From Pieris napi (lineage: Eukaryota; Arthropoda; Insecta; Lepidoptera; Pieridae), in NCBI RefSeq assembly GCF_905475465.1, contig NC_062256.1, positions 877,662-941,661 of the forward strand: 64,000 nt of DNA, written 5' to 3'. The notes beneath the pieces were generated by a model that made no database searches, had not been told where the DNA came from, and saw only the letters and a list, made by a program, of their open reading frames with translations. A program made the translations under genes and the position numbers. Shown here piece after piece: positions 1 through 13,000 of this stretch. Each line of letters begins with the position of its first letter. The stretch's first letter is position 1.

Positions 1-195
1 ATACATATTCAGTAAGTCTGAGAATCGGCTACTATATATCTTTTAAACCCCTAAATGGTCAGGGTGGACCACCCCTAAATTTGAATTTTTTTAATAATGT
101 TTTTTGTTTTAATTTTTTTTATGATTCAGCATATAAAAATACATACAGCCCTTAATTTTCACCCCTTTACAATCAACACCTATTTTTTATTAAAA
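1..195 (+). repeat. Helitron-like short repeat, family 1, cut by the window start
   Basis: GTCTGAGAATCGGCTACTAT, TTAAACCCCTAAATGG and ACATACAGCCCTTAATTTTC are shared with the other family-1 copies. The 79-codon open frame here is not a gene. Confidence 0.6.
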
Positions 196-1970
196 TCTTA
201 TGACTTGAACTCTAAAGGTTATATAGAGAAAAATTCACAGAAAAACCTAAAAAGTTTTCATTCTGGAAAACCGAATAGTCTCTGGGGTAGCATAGCAGAA
301 TGTTCCATGTTGGTATGTACTAAAGAGGTAGGCTAAGTAAAATCACATTAAGGAGAAACGATGTTCGTGGAGACAGCTAGTTAATAATACACAACTTTAT
401 AATTTTGACCCCTTGCCGTGTCATACATCCCCGAAGAAAAATTGCTTAGACTATGTTATTAATACAAAAAAATAAAAGAAAAGCATGAGTCAACTAGATA
501 CCGACAGAAGCACCTGCTCACAGGCATGGCGCATGAATCAGCCTTTGCTTCGCTTTGAGAGTGTCCATGGTTGGCGGTATCAGATAACATCAGTTGAGCT
601 TCCCGTTTGCCTCCTGTTATATAAAAATAATTATATTAAAGCAAGCCTTTAACCTCTCAATGTTTTTCTTTACCGTTCAAACAAATGATATATGCGCACA
701 AAGAAAAGTCCATTGATGCACAGCCGGGAATCGAACCTACGATCTCAGGGAGGTCGTCGAAGCGTGTAACAATTTTTTTCTTTAAAGCGCAACTTTAAAG
801 TTCTATAATTTTTTAATTCTTGAGATATTTTATAGATTCTTTCACGTGATTGTTTTATTTAACTTAATGTTTATAATTGATCTGTAAAAACATTGAAACT
901 TCTTATTCCTTTGTTCATTTTCATTGATTCATTCATTCGTTGATAGTCTTATAGTTACAGACAATAATTTTAATGCTCACAGCAGCACGGCAGTTGACAA
1001 TAGACCTAACGTTCTTCAATGCTGTCAAAACTCAAATACCTAGCTGTCACGCTTGGTCGGAGTCGGCGAATTTTGAATGGGTGGTTGAACGCCTTGCGCA
1101 GTTGCATCTTCGCTTTCGCATTCCCGGATAATTTAGAACTATTTACCGAATAAGAGTATGAAATAAGGTATTAATAATCACAGATTCAAATATATGTTTC
1201 ATGTTATTATATGATTATTACATTTAAGTGTATAATAGCTGTTAAAGATCCTATTATTTATCTTTACAGGCATCTGCGATGTTAATGTTTATGTGTTTAT
1301 TATATTTTAGAGATGTGCTAAAGCCTTTTATTTTGATTATTTAAGTGAATTACTTCAAAATTCAAATACAACTGCGCTGTTAATGTCATTATGCAATACA
1401 GTTAATCTAATTAGATTCTAAGGTTAAATATAATCCGAAGTTTCTTTGTTGAAGCAGAGGAATTTTTATTACCTATTAACAACAGAAATTAATCGAAAAT
1501 ATTCAGGTAATACAAATTTACTATACACTGTCTCTATGGTGATTGGTGGCTTAGGCGATTATTGTTTATTGGTATTACTTAAGTTTAAAGAAACATTTGA
1601 TGTAAGAAATAATGTATACTAATATGCCTTATACTTATACCTAAGAAAATATATAGATTTTTGTTGATAAACCTGTACAGTTAGTGTCATATTACCTTTG
1701 TTCTTGATAATGTCTTATCAACAAGTCTTTGTATTGATACTTAGAATTCCATTGTTCAAACAATGCTTCAATGTTTGAGTATCACAGAAAATACAGGATC
1801 CTTAATATGGTTTTTTACTAGTTACATTCCTTGTTTTAACTTTAATTTCAGTTCAAAGAAATTTTTTTATTATGTTAAGTGGAGTTTAAATAATATTACC
1901 CAAAAACTTATATATGAGCTACGTAAATTGTAAAAAATGATAATATATTATACAAAACCACATTTTACAG
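195..1970. other. upstream intergenic region, mostly unrecognised
   Basis: No gene is visible. About 490-640 resembles a lepidopteran LINE 3' tail (GTGTCCATGG then GGCGGTATCA). About 700-770 is an inverted SINE tRNA-like head (GGGAATCGAACC is the reverse of a B box). Apart from the possible 5' exon near 1040-1168, the rest is AT-rich and unassigned. Confidence 0.5.
1040..1168 (+). promoter_or_regulatory. possible Dcr-1 5' non-coding exon / promoter region
   Basis: Exon 1 begins only one base before the ATG, so the transcript must start further upstream. This stretch is richer in G, C and CpG than its AT-rich surroundings and ends in a plausible donor (AAATAAG|GTATTA at about 1167). Position and composition are the only support; no TATA box or convincing initiator is visible. 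Confidence 0.3.
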
Positions 1971-1971
1971 A

Positions 1972-4132
1972 ATGGAGTCGTGCTCTCGTCTCACAGCAGC
2001 GGAGGGTGGTGCCAGGCTGGCAGCTGCCGCTGGTACCAAGAATGTAATGATAACTGAACATACCAACTTCATTCCTACTTCCTTATTGATTGAATGCGCT
2101 CATGGTATACGCGGGTAAGTTAAGAAAATTACATTTTTAAATCTCATATACTGATGACCTGCATGAAGAATCAATAATTATCATATTCTTGCCAATTATC
2201 AATAGAAAGTGATTGAAATTATATTTATTTACACTTATATGTAATAATATATATTTTTAAGGTAACTATTTCTAGATATAAAAACACATACATGTATATT
2301 TATGTGCTATGCTACTTGTGTCTCTATAATCCTTGTTCTACAACAGATGCATAATCTATATATTCTACACTAGCAAACTCCGTTTCGCCACCAGATGGCT
2401 TCGTTTTAAGATTTCGTTTGGTGATCCCGCTTTTCCGTTAAAATTTTTCCTGAATTTTCTTTACTATAAACCCACGGAGCCCGAGACCTTTCCAACGATT
2501 GCAAAACCGTGGAAATCGGTTCGTGCGTTCTGGAGTTATAGCGTCAGGAAGGAAAACCCGACTTATTTTTATATAGTAGATAAACAAATAAAACCTTACT
2601 ATAAATTATTTACAATTTTTATTTATTATTTCAGAACCCTGTTATCAGGCTTCAAGCGCTCTGTTTATATCGCCCGATCATCTCGAATTGCCTGTGTGGC
2701 TCATGAGCTGATTATCCTAACAGATCTTCAAGTGATTGGAGTGAAGGATTATAATGAAGTACAGGATTGGAAACAGGAGTTGGAAAATAGGCAGGTGAGA
2801 TTAATAGTCTTCTTTATATTACATATCAAATATCAATGTTATCAATTATGATATGTATGTTATGTTATCTTGGCATATAATATCATATGTGTGTGTATTC
2901 AATAATATTTTCCTTTTTTTTAGGTGTTGGTATGCACATCGACAGTGTTCAACAAAATACTGGAGAATAATTTACTTAAGATGACAGATGTTAATGTTTT
3001 AATCATTGATAGCTGTCATTTAGTTTTTAGAGACATGCATTTGCAACGTGTAAGTATTAGGAATATTGTAGAAAAATTATAACATCTTTTAATGTACTAT
3101 ATGTGGATTGTTTTACTCTGTTTCTCCAATCAATTAAACAGTTATTCATAGAACATTCTGGAAGGCTCTCAGTGCATTAATTATTAGGGGATAGTTCCTA
3201 ACACCAATTTGGGGAATCTGTGGAATGTTAACTAATCTAGTACTTTATATAGATACTTTTTTATATATGTATAACATAAACCTGTATTGATTATTAAATA
3301 GACTCCGAAGAATGACGTTGATTATTCTATTATACAAAATTTATTTTTAGACTTTAAATTATTTACTCAAATCATAACCATCAGATTACAATACTTAAAT
3401 AATATGTTTGATATATACATATATATTTATGTAAACAACTAAACTGAAAACTGTAGCAATGTTTACACATAGTATATGAATAATAATAAATATTATTTAT
3501 ACTAAATTACCATAGTTCTGATAAATTTTTTTTTAGATAATGCAACTTTACAAAGACTGTGATAATGATAACAGACCTAGAATTTTGGCCATGACCTATC
3601 CATTATTTCAATCAGCTAAAGATAATATGGAAAATAATGACAATTCTGAAAATGATATATCTATTAAAAGTATTAATGATGAAAATAAATCAGAGACCAA
3701 TATAAGAAGAATAAGTGAAAATGAATTAAAGAACAATGATGTGAATCAAAATTTAAATGAAATTTCAAAGGAAAAAATAAATGATTCACCAATTGACCAA
3801 GTAGATGATAAAATAAATATCAATATTAAATTAGGTGATGAAATTAATAAAGATAATAAGGATGCAATTGATGAAGTTGGTAAAGGTGAAAAAGAAACCA
3901 AAGAAAGCGTAGATTGTGATTTGATTGAAGATGTGATAGAAAATATTGATGAAATAAAAACCAAAGGTCAAGATAAATCATTGTGTATTGATTATGATAA
4001 TAGTTTGATGCAAGTTTATAAAAATTCTGATGACTTTGACATGTATGAAAAGTTGGAATGGAAAATTGAGGAAATGGAAAAACAACTTTGCTGCGAAATG
4101 GATCTTGCTGAAGATATTGACGGTGGAAAAAG
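1972..4132 (+). CDS. Dcr-1: Dcr-1 exons 1-4: degenerate helicase N-lobe plus acidic insert
   Basis: Residues 1-341. Exons 1-3 align in order with the first RecA-like lobe of Dicer helicases, but I see no Walker A (GxGKT) near residues 20-50. Motif II reads DSCH (exon 3, near residue 127) where active Dicers have DECH. Motif III in exon 4 is RILAMTYP rather than the usual LTA/SAT type. ATP hydrolysis by this lobe is therefore doubtful, as accepted for insect Dicer-1. After about residue 167, exon 4 turns into roughly 150 residues rich in Asn, Asp, Glu, Lys and Ile without homology I recognise, returning to a helical Dicer-like stretch (YEKLEWKIEEMEKQL) before the donor. Confidence 0.9.
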
Positions 4133-7100
4133 GTAAACAAATATATTTAAACAACAATTAGGATGTAAATAGATGTGATTATATATATATGTATAGCGTC
4201 TTATGAATCACGACAGAAATATTTATTAATAATTTTATTTATTTACTAGCTTACAGACCTAGCAGACGTTGTTTTGCCATGTATAGTATTTCTAGGAAAC
4301 ATTTTTTTTAGTTCAGTAAAAATAACTACCTACTATAATAAAAATAGGGGTTGATTGTAGAGGGGTGAAAATTAAAGGTTAATTAATTAATTAAAAAATT
4401 GGGGTGAACCTTAACATTAAGGGGGGTGAAAAATAGATATCCGATTCGCAGATCTAACCGATATGCATACAAAATTTCACGAAAATCTGTCGCGCCATTT
4501 CGGGGAGTAAATACAAACACCGTGACACGAGAATTTTCTATATTAGATAAAGCTCACTTACAATAAAATATATTTGTTTAACTTACACAGAAAATATTAC
4601 ATTACAAAATCAGAAAAAGCACCATTAAGAAGGAAATCCTTTTATAAATGATTAATAAAAAAAAAATCTTAATGAATTACTATTTCAATTTCAGGTTATC
4701 ACCGTCCTCAACAAAACCAAAAGAGGTGATTGTCGAGTATGGTGATGTATGTGACAAAATCTCGGATCCATATAAGGACTTAGAAACATTCATGAGAAAT
4801 ACAATCAATGATGCTTTTCAGTTTATTAATGAGCATAGGTAAGCTTCTAACATCTTTGAATAATTTATTATAATTTAAATCACCGCTGAGAAATTGAGGG
4901 TTCATTCGTTCGAGACCTTCGTTATTTAATAAAAGCTGAAAGTTCTGTGCGCGTCCCCTATACAGGTAAGAACGACCAGAGACTATAGAGTTTGGGTAGT
5001 GGTTACTTGGGTAGGTAACAGGTAGTAAAGTATTCAGCTCAATTTTGAAGTTATACTTCTTCAGGCGCGTTATGAAAAATTGATGAGAGTGAAATTTTAC
5101 GATGCGCGAGCACCGTGACACAAAATTAACAGAATGAAGTTGGATGCTACGGCATTGGACATAATTTAAAAACAACATTCGAATAATAATAGAATTTATG
5201 TGACGTGGTATGACATGAATCAAACACATTTTGAGTGTTGTTTGATTAATAATGTGTATATGCGTTTTGCCAATTAGTCAAGATGCCATAGAGACGGTCA
5301 GGTTAGGTTGCTCATTTCTCAACATCATGGAGAGTATCCAGAGTTGTTCGGATTAGATCTGCAGCTGATTTTCATCATCGGACGTCGAGGCAGAATACGA
5401 AATACCACCCGTATCACCTCGACGTCCGTCGTTCTGCAACTAAGCGTATTTTAAGGCAATTTTTGTCGCGCACCACCAATATTCGACTTCCTTCAAGAAA
5501 AGAGGGTACCAATTCTTAAAAGGCCGGCAACGGACTGGCGAGTCCTCTGGCATTTGAGTGTCCATGGGCAGCGATATCACTAAACATCAGATGAGGTTCC
5601 CGTTTGCCCCTTGTTCTATAAAAAATATGATTGTGTTTTTAATCTCAGCTATGTCGAGTCAAACCTTATCTATAAATATAGTTTAGATATCTTAATATAT
5701 ATAAATCTCGTGTCACAATGTTTGTCCTCAATGGACTCCTAAACTACCGAACCGATATCAATCAAATTTGCACACCGTGTGTACTTTGATCCAACTTAAA
5801 AGATACGGTAGTTTAAATCTCAAATTATAGTCGGAATATTATTTTATTGCAAAATATTTGTTTATTATTTGATACAATTCTAACAGATGGCGCTGTGTTA
5901 TAAGTATCAACGTTTCACATAAGCTATCTACCTTTCACATACGTTCTCCTACCGTTTCCTTTGAATAGTTTGCTACTATGTAATATAACAAAAACCTTAG
6001 CCACAGCAACGCTTGGCCGAGTGTGCTAGTATGTTATACATAGTAAAAATAATTACTATTTTTTATATCCAGATACGACCCCACAGAAATATATGGTGAT
6101 GAACTTTATGAGGAATTTATGAACATTCCTGACCCCACTATCGAACCCAAAGATATATTTTGCCAGTTTCTCTATGTTTTGGATGAGTTGGGTATGTATA
6201 CTGTTAATACTTTTGTGTGTTGAGAGTTGACAAATCTGCTAAATATTAGTACAAGTAGATGATCAGTCTCATATGCCTATTGGTTCTTCAGAATGTTTTC
6301 CCAGCGTATGAGCATGTATTATTGAACAAACATGCAGTTGTGAAATATATTAAATCCATAGGTTTACGCTGTTGATATTAAATCATTATAGTATTTTTCT
6401 ATTATACTAACTAAAACTGTTAAGATTTCAATTATTATATAAGCAGTCAAAATCTGTTTTAACGACATCGAAGGGACTACTCATATTTGGTCGTAAAAAC
6501 CGATAGTCGTAACAGCCGATGACGTTGTTATTAAGAACCTTATACAATAGAATTCAGCATTCTTTTGATTGTGGTCAATATAACCGGTTTGTTGTTCTAA
6601 ACGATGTCTTCGTAAACGGTTTTGACTGTATATTCATAGTATTGTATTTTCAGGTCCCTATGCAGCCGACAAAGCAGCATTTTCTTTATTAACGAAACTG
6701 GAAAAACTTAAAATAAAAGTGCCATATGAACGCCATTTTCTTCTTCTATGCCTCTGTACGTCCGTGTTCGTGAAAATAAGGTGCTACGCCGATTTCATAT
6801 TTTCAAAGTATGAATCGGATTGGGAGAAACTTGCCGTGTTCTCAACACAAAAAGTATTGAGATTTGCAGCGATTTTAGAACAATTTCGTCCTGATGATAC
6901 GAAACACGATAAAGTAGAAGTTAAAATTAATCAGGCAATTTGTGAAAATGAAAGTAACAAAACTGATACTAATAATGAAGGGAATAATGTCTCCAATATA
7001 CAAATTAATGATGTAAACAATGATGCTAGTGAAATTCCTTTAAGCAATAAATTTGAAAGTCATCAAGCAACATCCAACCAATCGTGTTGTAATGAAGTTA

Positions 7101-10011
7101 CTAGTCAACATACAGATAATGAAGTTCTCGAACCGAAAGTTATTAATAAAGATAATCCAACTACCTTTGACAATACAGGCCTGAAAATATCTAGAACAAT
7201 AGAATTATTAGATGAAATTAATAAATGCGATTTTACGTCTTTAGGTGATAAAATTGAAGACACAGTTAATGTTATACAATGTGATTTAAAAGAATTTGAT
7301 GCCAACTATAGAAACGAAACTATGGAGACTGACAGTAGTTTAAACGAACAAGCAAGTTTAAATAGTGTTAATGAAAATGATGAAAATATAGATAAAAGTA
7401 ATAAAACAGTTAACAAAGAAATAACTCAGATTAAAATAATTGAAAATATACAAAACGACGAAGTTGAAAATAATGATATTGCAGTACACACAGTGGAACA
7501 AGGCCATTCCACAGATGTAGAAATTAAATGTGACAGACTCGCAGATACTCAAAGTAATAAGAATGCTACAAATGATTTAGAGATTAGCAATACAAATAAA
7601 GAGAAAAGTAACAATGATAATGATGAAATAAATAACAGTGACGAATCGAATCAAGTGAATGTCAAACAAGTGTCAAACAATGAAGTCGCAGGAAATAGCA
7701 GTGCTCTAGTGAAAAGTGATGTGAAAACCAGTGAAAATGACGATCCAAAGACATTTAAAAGAGGACGAGGTCGGGGCAGAAGGAAGCTGAATGTGAAAAG
7801 TCAATTGCAGACAAGTGATTCCTTGTGTGGTATTGTGTTTATGAATGAACCGTTGATGGCGAAAATTATGTTCATGGTTATTATTGTAAGTATTCTATAC
7901 CTTTGGGAGCGTTCAAGTATTACGTAACGAATTTGGGGGGGGGGGGTCCTTTTGTAAAACGTTACGATGCGGGGCGGGGATTGAATTACGCGTTACTGTT
8001 AATATTATTATCGACTTTCCAGTACTTTACACCACATAATGGTAACTTTTAGGTATAAAGAGTTACGAGATGGTCACGAAACGTTTTACTATACTTGGGT
8101 ACAGAAAAACGTTACGGCGCGTTACATGTGGGGGGGGGGGAGGGTGTGTCAATAATCTTCAAAAATTGCGTGACGTAATACTTGAACGCTACCTTTATAT
8201 CTCGTGCTTTTTTAGATAACTAGATGACCTGGTGAACTTCGTATCACTTACATATATTTCTGGAAAATGCGGTCAAAAGTCAAAACAAAACTACATCATT
8301 AAATACATAAATCGCAGCTTAATAAACCGTTCAATTAACAGCTAGCCTTTTAACTAAACAGCTCCGTTTAACTAGCGGCCTGAAAGATATCCAGTTGACA
8401 AACAGCGAGGCAAATGACTTGGATTGATGACGTTTTATAACTTGCCTAGACTGTTGACTGTTAAATTTAGTTCCACTTTGTCACTCTCAAACTCGAAACG
8501 CAACTCTTCAAATTGTCAATATGGCGTCGGCAAACCGCAACTTTGTTGGTGTTTTTCAAAGTTTAATGAAAAACAACAAGTAGAATGGAAGAGTAGTGAC
8601 AATAATCATGAGAGATAAGCTGTGATCTAACTCAAGCAGTTTAATTTTAGATATATTATCTTTTTTATTTCTGCCACATCACTTTATCGTACGAATGGCC
8701 TAAGCTTTAGTCAATCAGTTTATTAAACGTTGTTACAAACGCTACGGCTCAAATATCTTTCAGGCCGCTAGTTAAACGGCGCTGTTTAGTTTAAAGGCTA
8801 GGCGATTAAATCAACGGCTTAATAAGAGAGTTGGTTGCAATATTTTTACTATAACTAGCTGACCCGGCAAACGTTTTGCCATATATATTATTTCTAGGAA
8901 ACATTTTTTTAGTTCAATAAAAATCTACTATACTAAAAAATGGGGGTTGATCGTAGAAGGGTGAAAATTTTGGGTTGTATTTTTTAATGCCACAATAAAT
9001 AATAAATAAAAAATTTATTCAAAAAGAAAAAAAATATTTTGGGGTGGATACCCCTTAATCACTTAGGGGTTTGAAGGATAGATAGTAGTCGATTCTCAGA
9101 CTTACTGAATATGCATAAAAACATTCATAAGAATCGGTCGAGCCGTGTCGGAGGAGTATGGAAACGAACATAGTGACACGAGAATTTATTCACAAATATT
9201 TGTTTAAGTTAATGAAATAATATAATGTTTTCCCAGGATATGTCCCGTTCTCGTCCATCACTATCACACCTCTGTGCTCAGTACTGCGCCGTGGAGACAG
9301 TGCAAGAGCCAAGAGAGCATCAAAGACAAGGAAGGAAGCAAGAAGATGTTTTAAAGAAGTAAGTTTATTATGTTCTCTTTAGATTTACTTTTACTGTAAT
9401 TAAAATATTCCTTCCATATTCTGGGAGCTCATTCAATTCGTCAAATACTGTGTTATACTATACAATTTTTAAAACTTTTGTTATCAATATAATATTCTGA
9501 TCAATTTAATGAATCCTTATATATATATATATTTAATACTAGCGGACCCGACAGACGTTGTCCTGTCTTAAGTATGAATATTAATTTCAAATTGGTATAA
9601 TTAATTAAAAAATATTTCAGAAACAAAGTGTTTATTATTCTAATGCTTTATGATATACAACATTCTTTGTTTGTTTTTCTGGCTCGCATATTATTATATT
9701 ATCACTATAATAACTCCGATCGAGGCATTTATTTTAAACGATATTCATTTTTCTTACATCCTCTTTGACGATATTTGCAGCACGCATTCTGTCAATGTTA
9801 TGTCAAACGCCATAAGGTTACATGAAAAAGTTCGAATTGTATGGTGGTTAAGTATACTTAAATTTTCTAATTTTCCGCGCAATTTTTTCTAATAAAAGTA
9901 AAAACTTTTATAAGAACCTTCTCCTGACAATTACAAACACAACAAAAAAAAATCAGACAAATCGGTTAAGCCGTTTTCATGTTATGTCGTGACAACGCAA
10001 AAAGGGGTTTC

Positions 10012-10043
<32 letters not shown>

Positions 10044-13000
10044 GTTATAACTGAGCATATATACCGACACTTGCCCGTTTCGGAATATAAAGACTATATT
10101 ATTATTATTAGGACTAATTTGCTAGCTTTTAATATTTATTTATTTAAATTCTGAACATTTTTTACAACAAACAACATGTGCAATAATTACTCATTTGACT
10201 CGTTCGGTTGTTTACGAATTGACTCGATGATTGACCACAAGTGCCCGAAATGGGATGGTCGGGTCGGAGTAGGGAATAGAGTATAAAAGAGGTTGTAACA
10301 CATGCGCACGGGCAATTCCTTTGTTGAAATTATACAATTTACGTAAAATCTGTGAAGTGAATTATATTGAATCAAGTCATCATTGGAGTGTTTAATTTCC
10401 TACCCTAACAACTATAGTCGTATTTTTAATTAGACGAAGCCAACTGACAGTAGCTAATGTCACTTTGTAAAATAATGTTGCCATATTTAATGTAATAGTG
10501 ATGCGTTCAGTTCTTGTTCAATCAGATGAATGAACAATGCGTGTGAATAGTTAATCATTTCAAACAATAAAAGAATATTATTTCTATTTCAAAATTGTAT
10601 AAAAGTGCTCTGATATAAGTAAGGTACTAGTACTATGTAACTACAATCTGTTTTTTGACGTCTTATTACAAAGCGCGGCGCGACGACTAGTACCATCACC
10701 GATCATTAATTCAGGGGTTTTTACTTTGTCACAACCATTGATATACAAAAACCCAAGATGCACACTCAACGTCTAAAAAACGTCGTCAAAAAATGAGCGC
10801 AACATTCTAAATTGTGCGCTCATTTCAAATAGTCTCGCGTCTAATAAGTGGAGTCGATGTTATTTATTTGTGTTTTTTTTATAAATAAATTTATGTACTT
10901 TTGAACTTTTTTGTGTGTAGTTTTTGACAAATATATTTACGCTATATAAAGTGTAGGTCAGGAGGTAGGTAATTTAAAGAAAAAACTTTTTAACCGGGTT
11001 AAAGTTATGTATTATTATAAATTTACAATTATTTAACATCCAACACCTTTTGTCTTCAGTCACCACGCACGCTGTAAAGCACCCGAAAAGTCGGATAAAT
11101 TTAAAATTATGTTAAATAGTTGTAAATAAAACAGTCATGTTCGACTCCACTCAATACCTTGTCCTACCGACCACGGTCGGTCGTAAAATTTTATTACTTT
11201 AAGTACGTATACACTGCGTTGTAATAACAACTTTAAGCAATTCGCGTAAGGTTGATTTTGCAATAATATATGCTTGTAACATATACTGTTATAGACATAC
11301 TGTTATAGAAAGGGACAGAAATAGTGTTTCGGGACACTTTCAAGCGTTACTTTTATTCGAGACTGTGCATCTTGGGTTTTTTGTATATCAATGGTCACAA
11401 CACTATTTTTATTTCATTAAAAACTGACAACACCGTAAACGTCAGTTGACTTCGTCTAATTAAAAATACGACTATAGATCAACTAGCCCATATTATACTT
11501 AGGACTGATTTCTTTACTTTAAATAATTTTATATTTATTCCAGGTTTCGTATGCACGAATGCAATCTGTTGCTGGCGACTTCTGCTCTGGAAGAGGGCAT
11601 AGATCTGCCAAGATGCAACTTGGTTGTCAGATGGGATGTGCCTCCTTCGTAAGTTATTTCCTTGCAGTTATTTGGAGCAGTGTTGCCTTCAGCGTGCGAC
11701 TCTCATCCCTGAGGTCGTAGGTTCGATCCCCGGCTGGGCACCAATGGACTTTCTTTCTGTGTGCGGATGTAATCTTCGCCCGAACGGTGAAGGAATGGTT
11801 TGGAAACTGGCTTGCCTTAGACCCAAAGAGTCGACTAGTGTCAGACACAGGAGGCTGATCACCTACTGATTAGATTGACAAATTATAATTAACGAAATTT
11901 GAGGTCCAGATCTAAAAAAGTTGTAGTGTCACGGGTTTTTCTTTTAATTTGAAGGAGTTCGGGGATATTATTTTTGGTATTACTGAAAAGTTATTTAGAA
12001 AATGTTAAGTATAGGTATGTTTATATAAAGCCACCAGTAAACCTCAAAATCTACAGAACCGAATTTGATGGTATTTTGACAATTTCCCTAGTAATTTTTA
12101 ACTACTTGGTTAAATATAAAAATTCAAACTTAAAAATAAAAAGTGTAAATCTTAAAAACATCACCAAAACCGGCCCAGCTGTTTAAGAGATATAATTGTC
12201 AATATTTTATTAGAAGTTCGTTCCAATACAGCCGTTTAGGTGTTTAGTTACAAATTTGTACAGATTTTTTTTGTGTACTTTTTTTATTAAGCTGTGCGGT
12301 ACTAATTATAACTAAACTATATAAAAAAATTTTTTTCAGATATCGATCCTACGGCCTCTGTCGAAGTCGAGCAAGAGCTGCCAAGTCCTCGGTATCATTG
12401 CTGGCGAATGCCGACAGACACAGCAGATTATTGGTCCACAATCTTGCTGTGTACAAGGAGTTGGATCAGGTCAATCTCTTATTATATATTAACACTTATA
12501 TACAACCAAATCTCTTCCAGGCAACCCTAGTAATGAAATACTAAGGGTAAATTACATAAATAATTTAAAAAATATATACAACTAGCTGACCCGGCAACGT
12601 TTTGCCATTTATATTATTTCTAGGAAACATTTTTTGAGTTCAATAAAAATATAGACAATCAATAATAAAAAAAAGGGTTGATCGTAGAGATGTGAAAATT
12701 AAGGGTTGTATGTATTTTTGTTTGATGTATCATAATAAAATTAAAATTTCGTCCGAAAAATAAAAATAAAATGTTAGGGGTGGACAACCCTTATCTCTAA
12801 GGGGTTTGAAAAATATATGTCGAAGGTTAAACGCGATTAATAATTACAAAGTTGGTATATCTACCGTCGCCCGACATTTTGTACTTAATATTTAAACACA
12901 GTCAGTGCGCACGTCCGGCGCAGGCGCCGATCGGAAGGCAACTCAAGCTCTTCACGACCGATTCTACGCACTACTGACAGCTTGACTTTGACAATTGACA

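Noticed and set aside
2333..2851. 172-codon frame as a separate gene
   Set aside because: It combines intron 1 repeat sequence with Dcr-1 exon 2.
3746..4140. Minus-strand frames opposite exon 4
   Set aside because: Antisense shadows of the Asn/Asp/Glu-rich insert.
11690..11770. tRNA gene (B box GGTTCGATCCC)
   Set aside because: It is the head of a SINE; sequences after the B box do not form an acceptor stem, and the SINE body follows.
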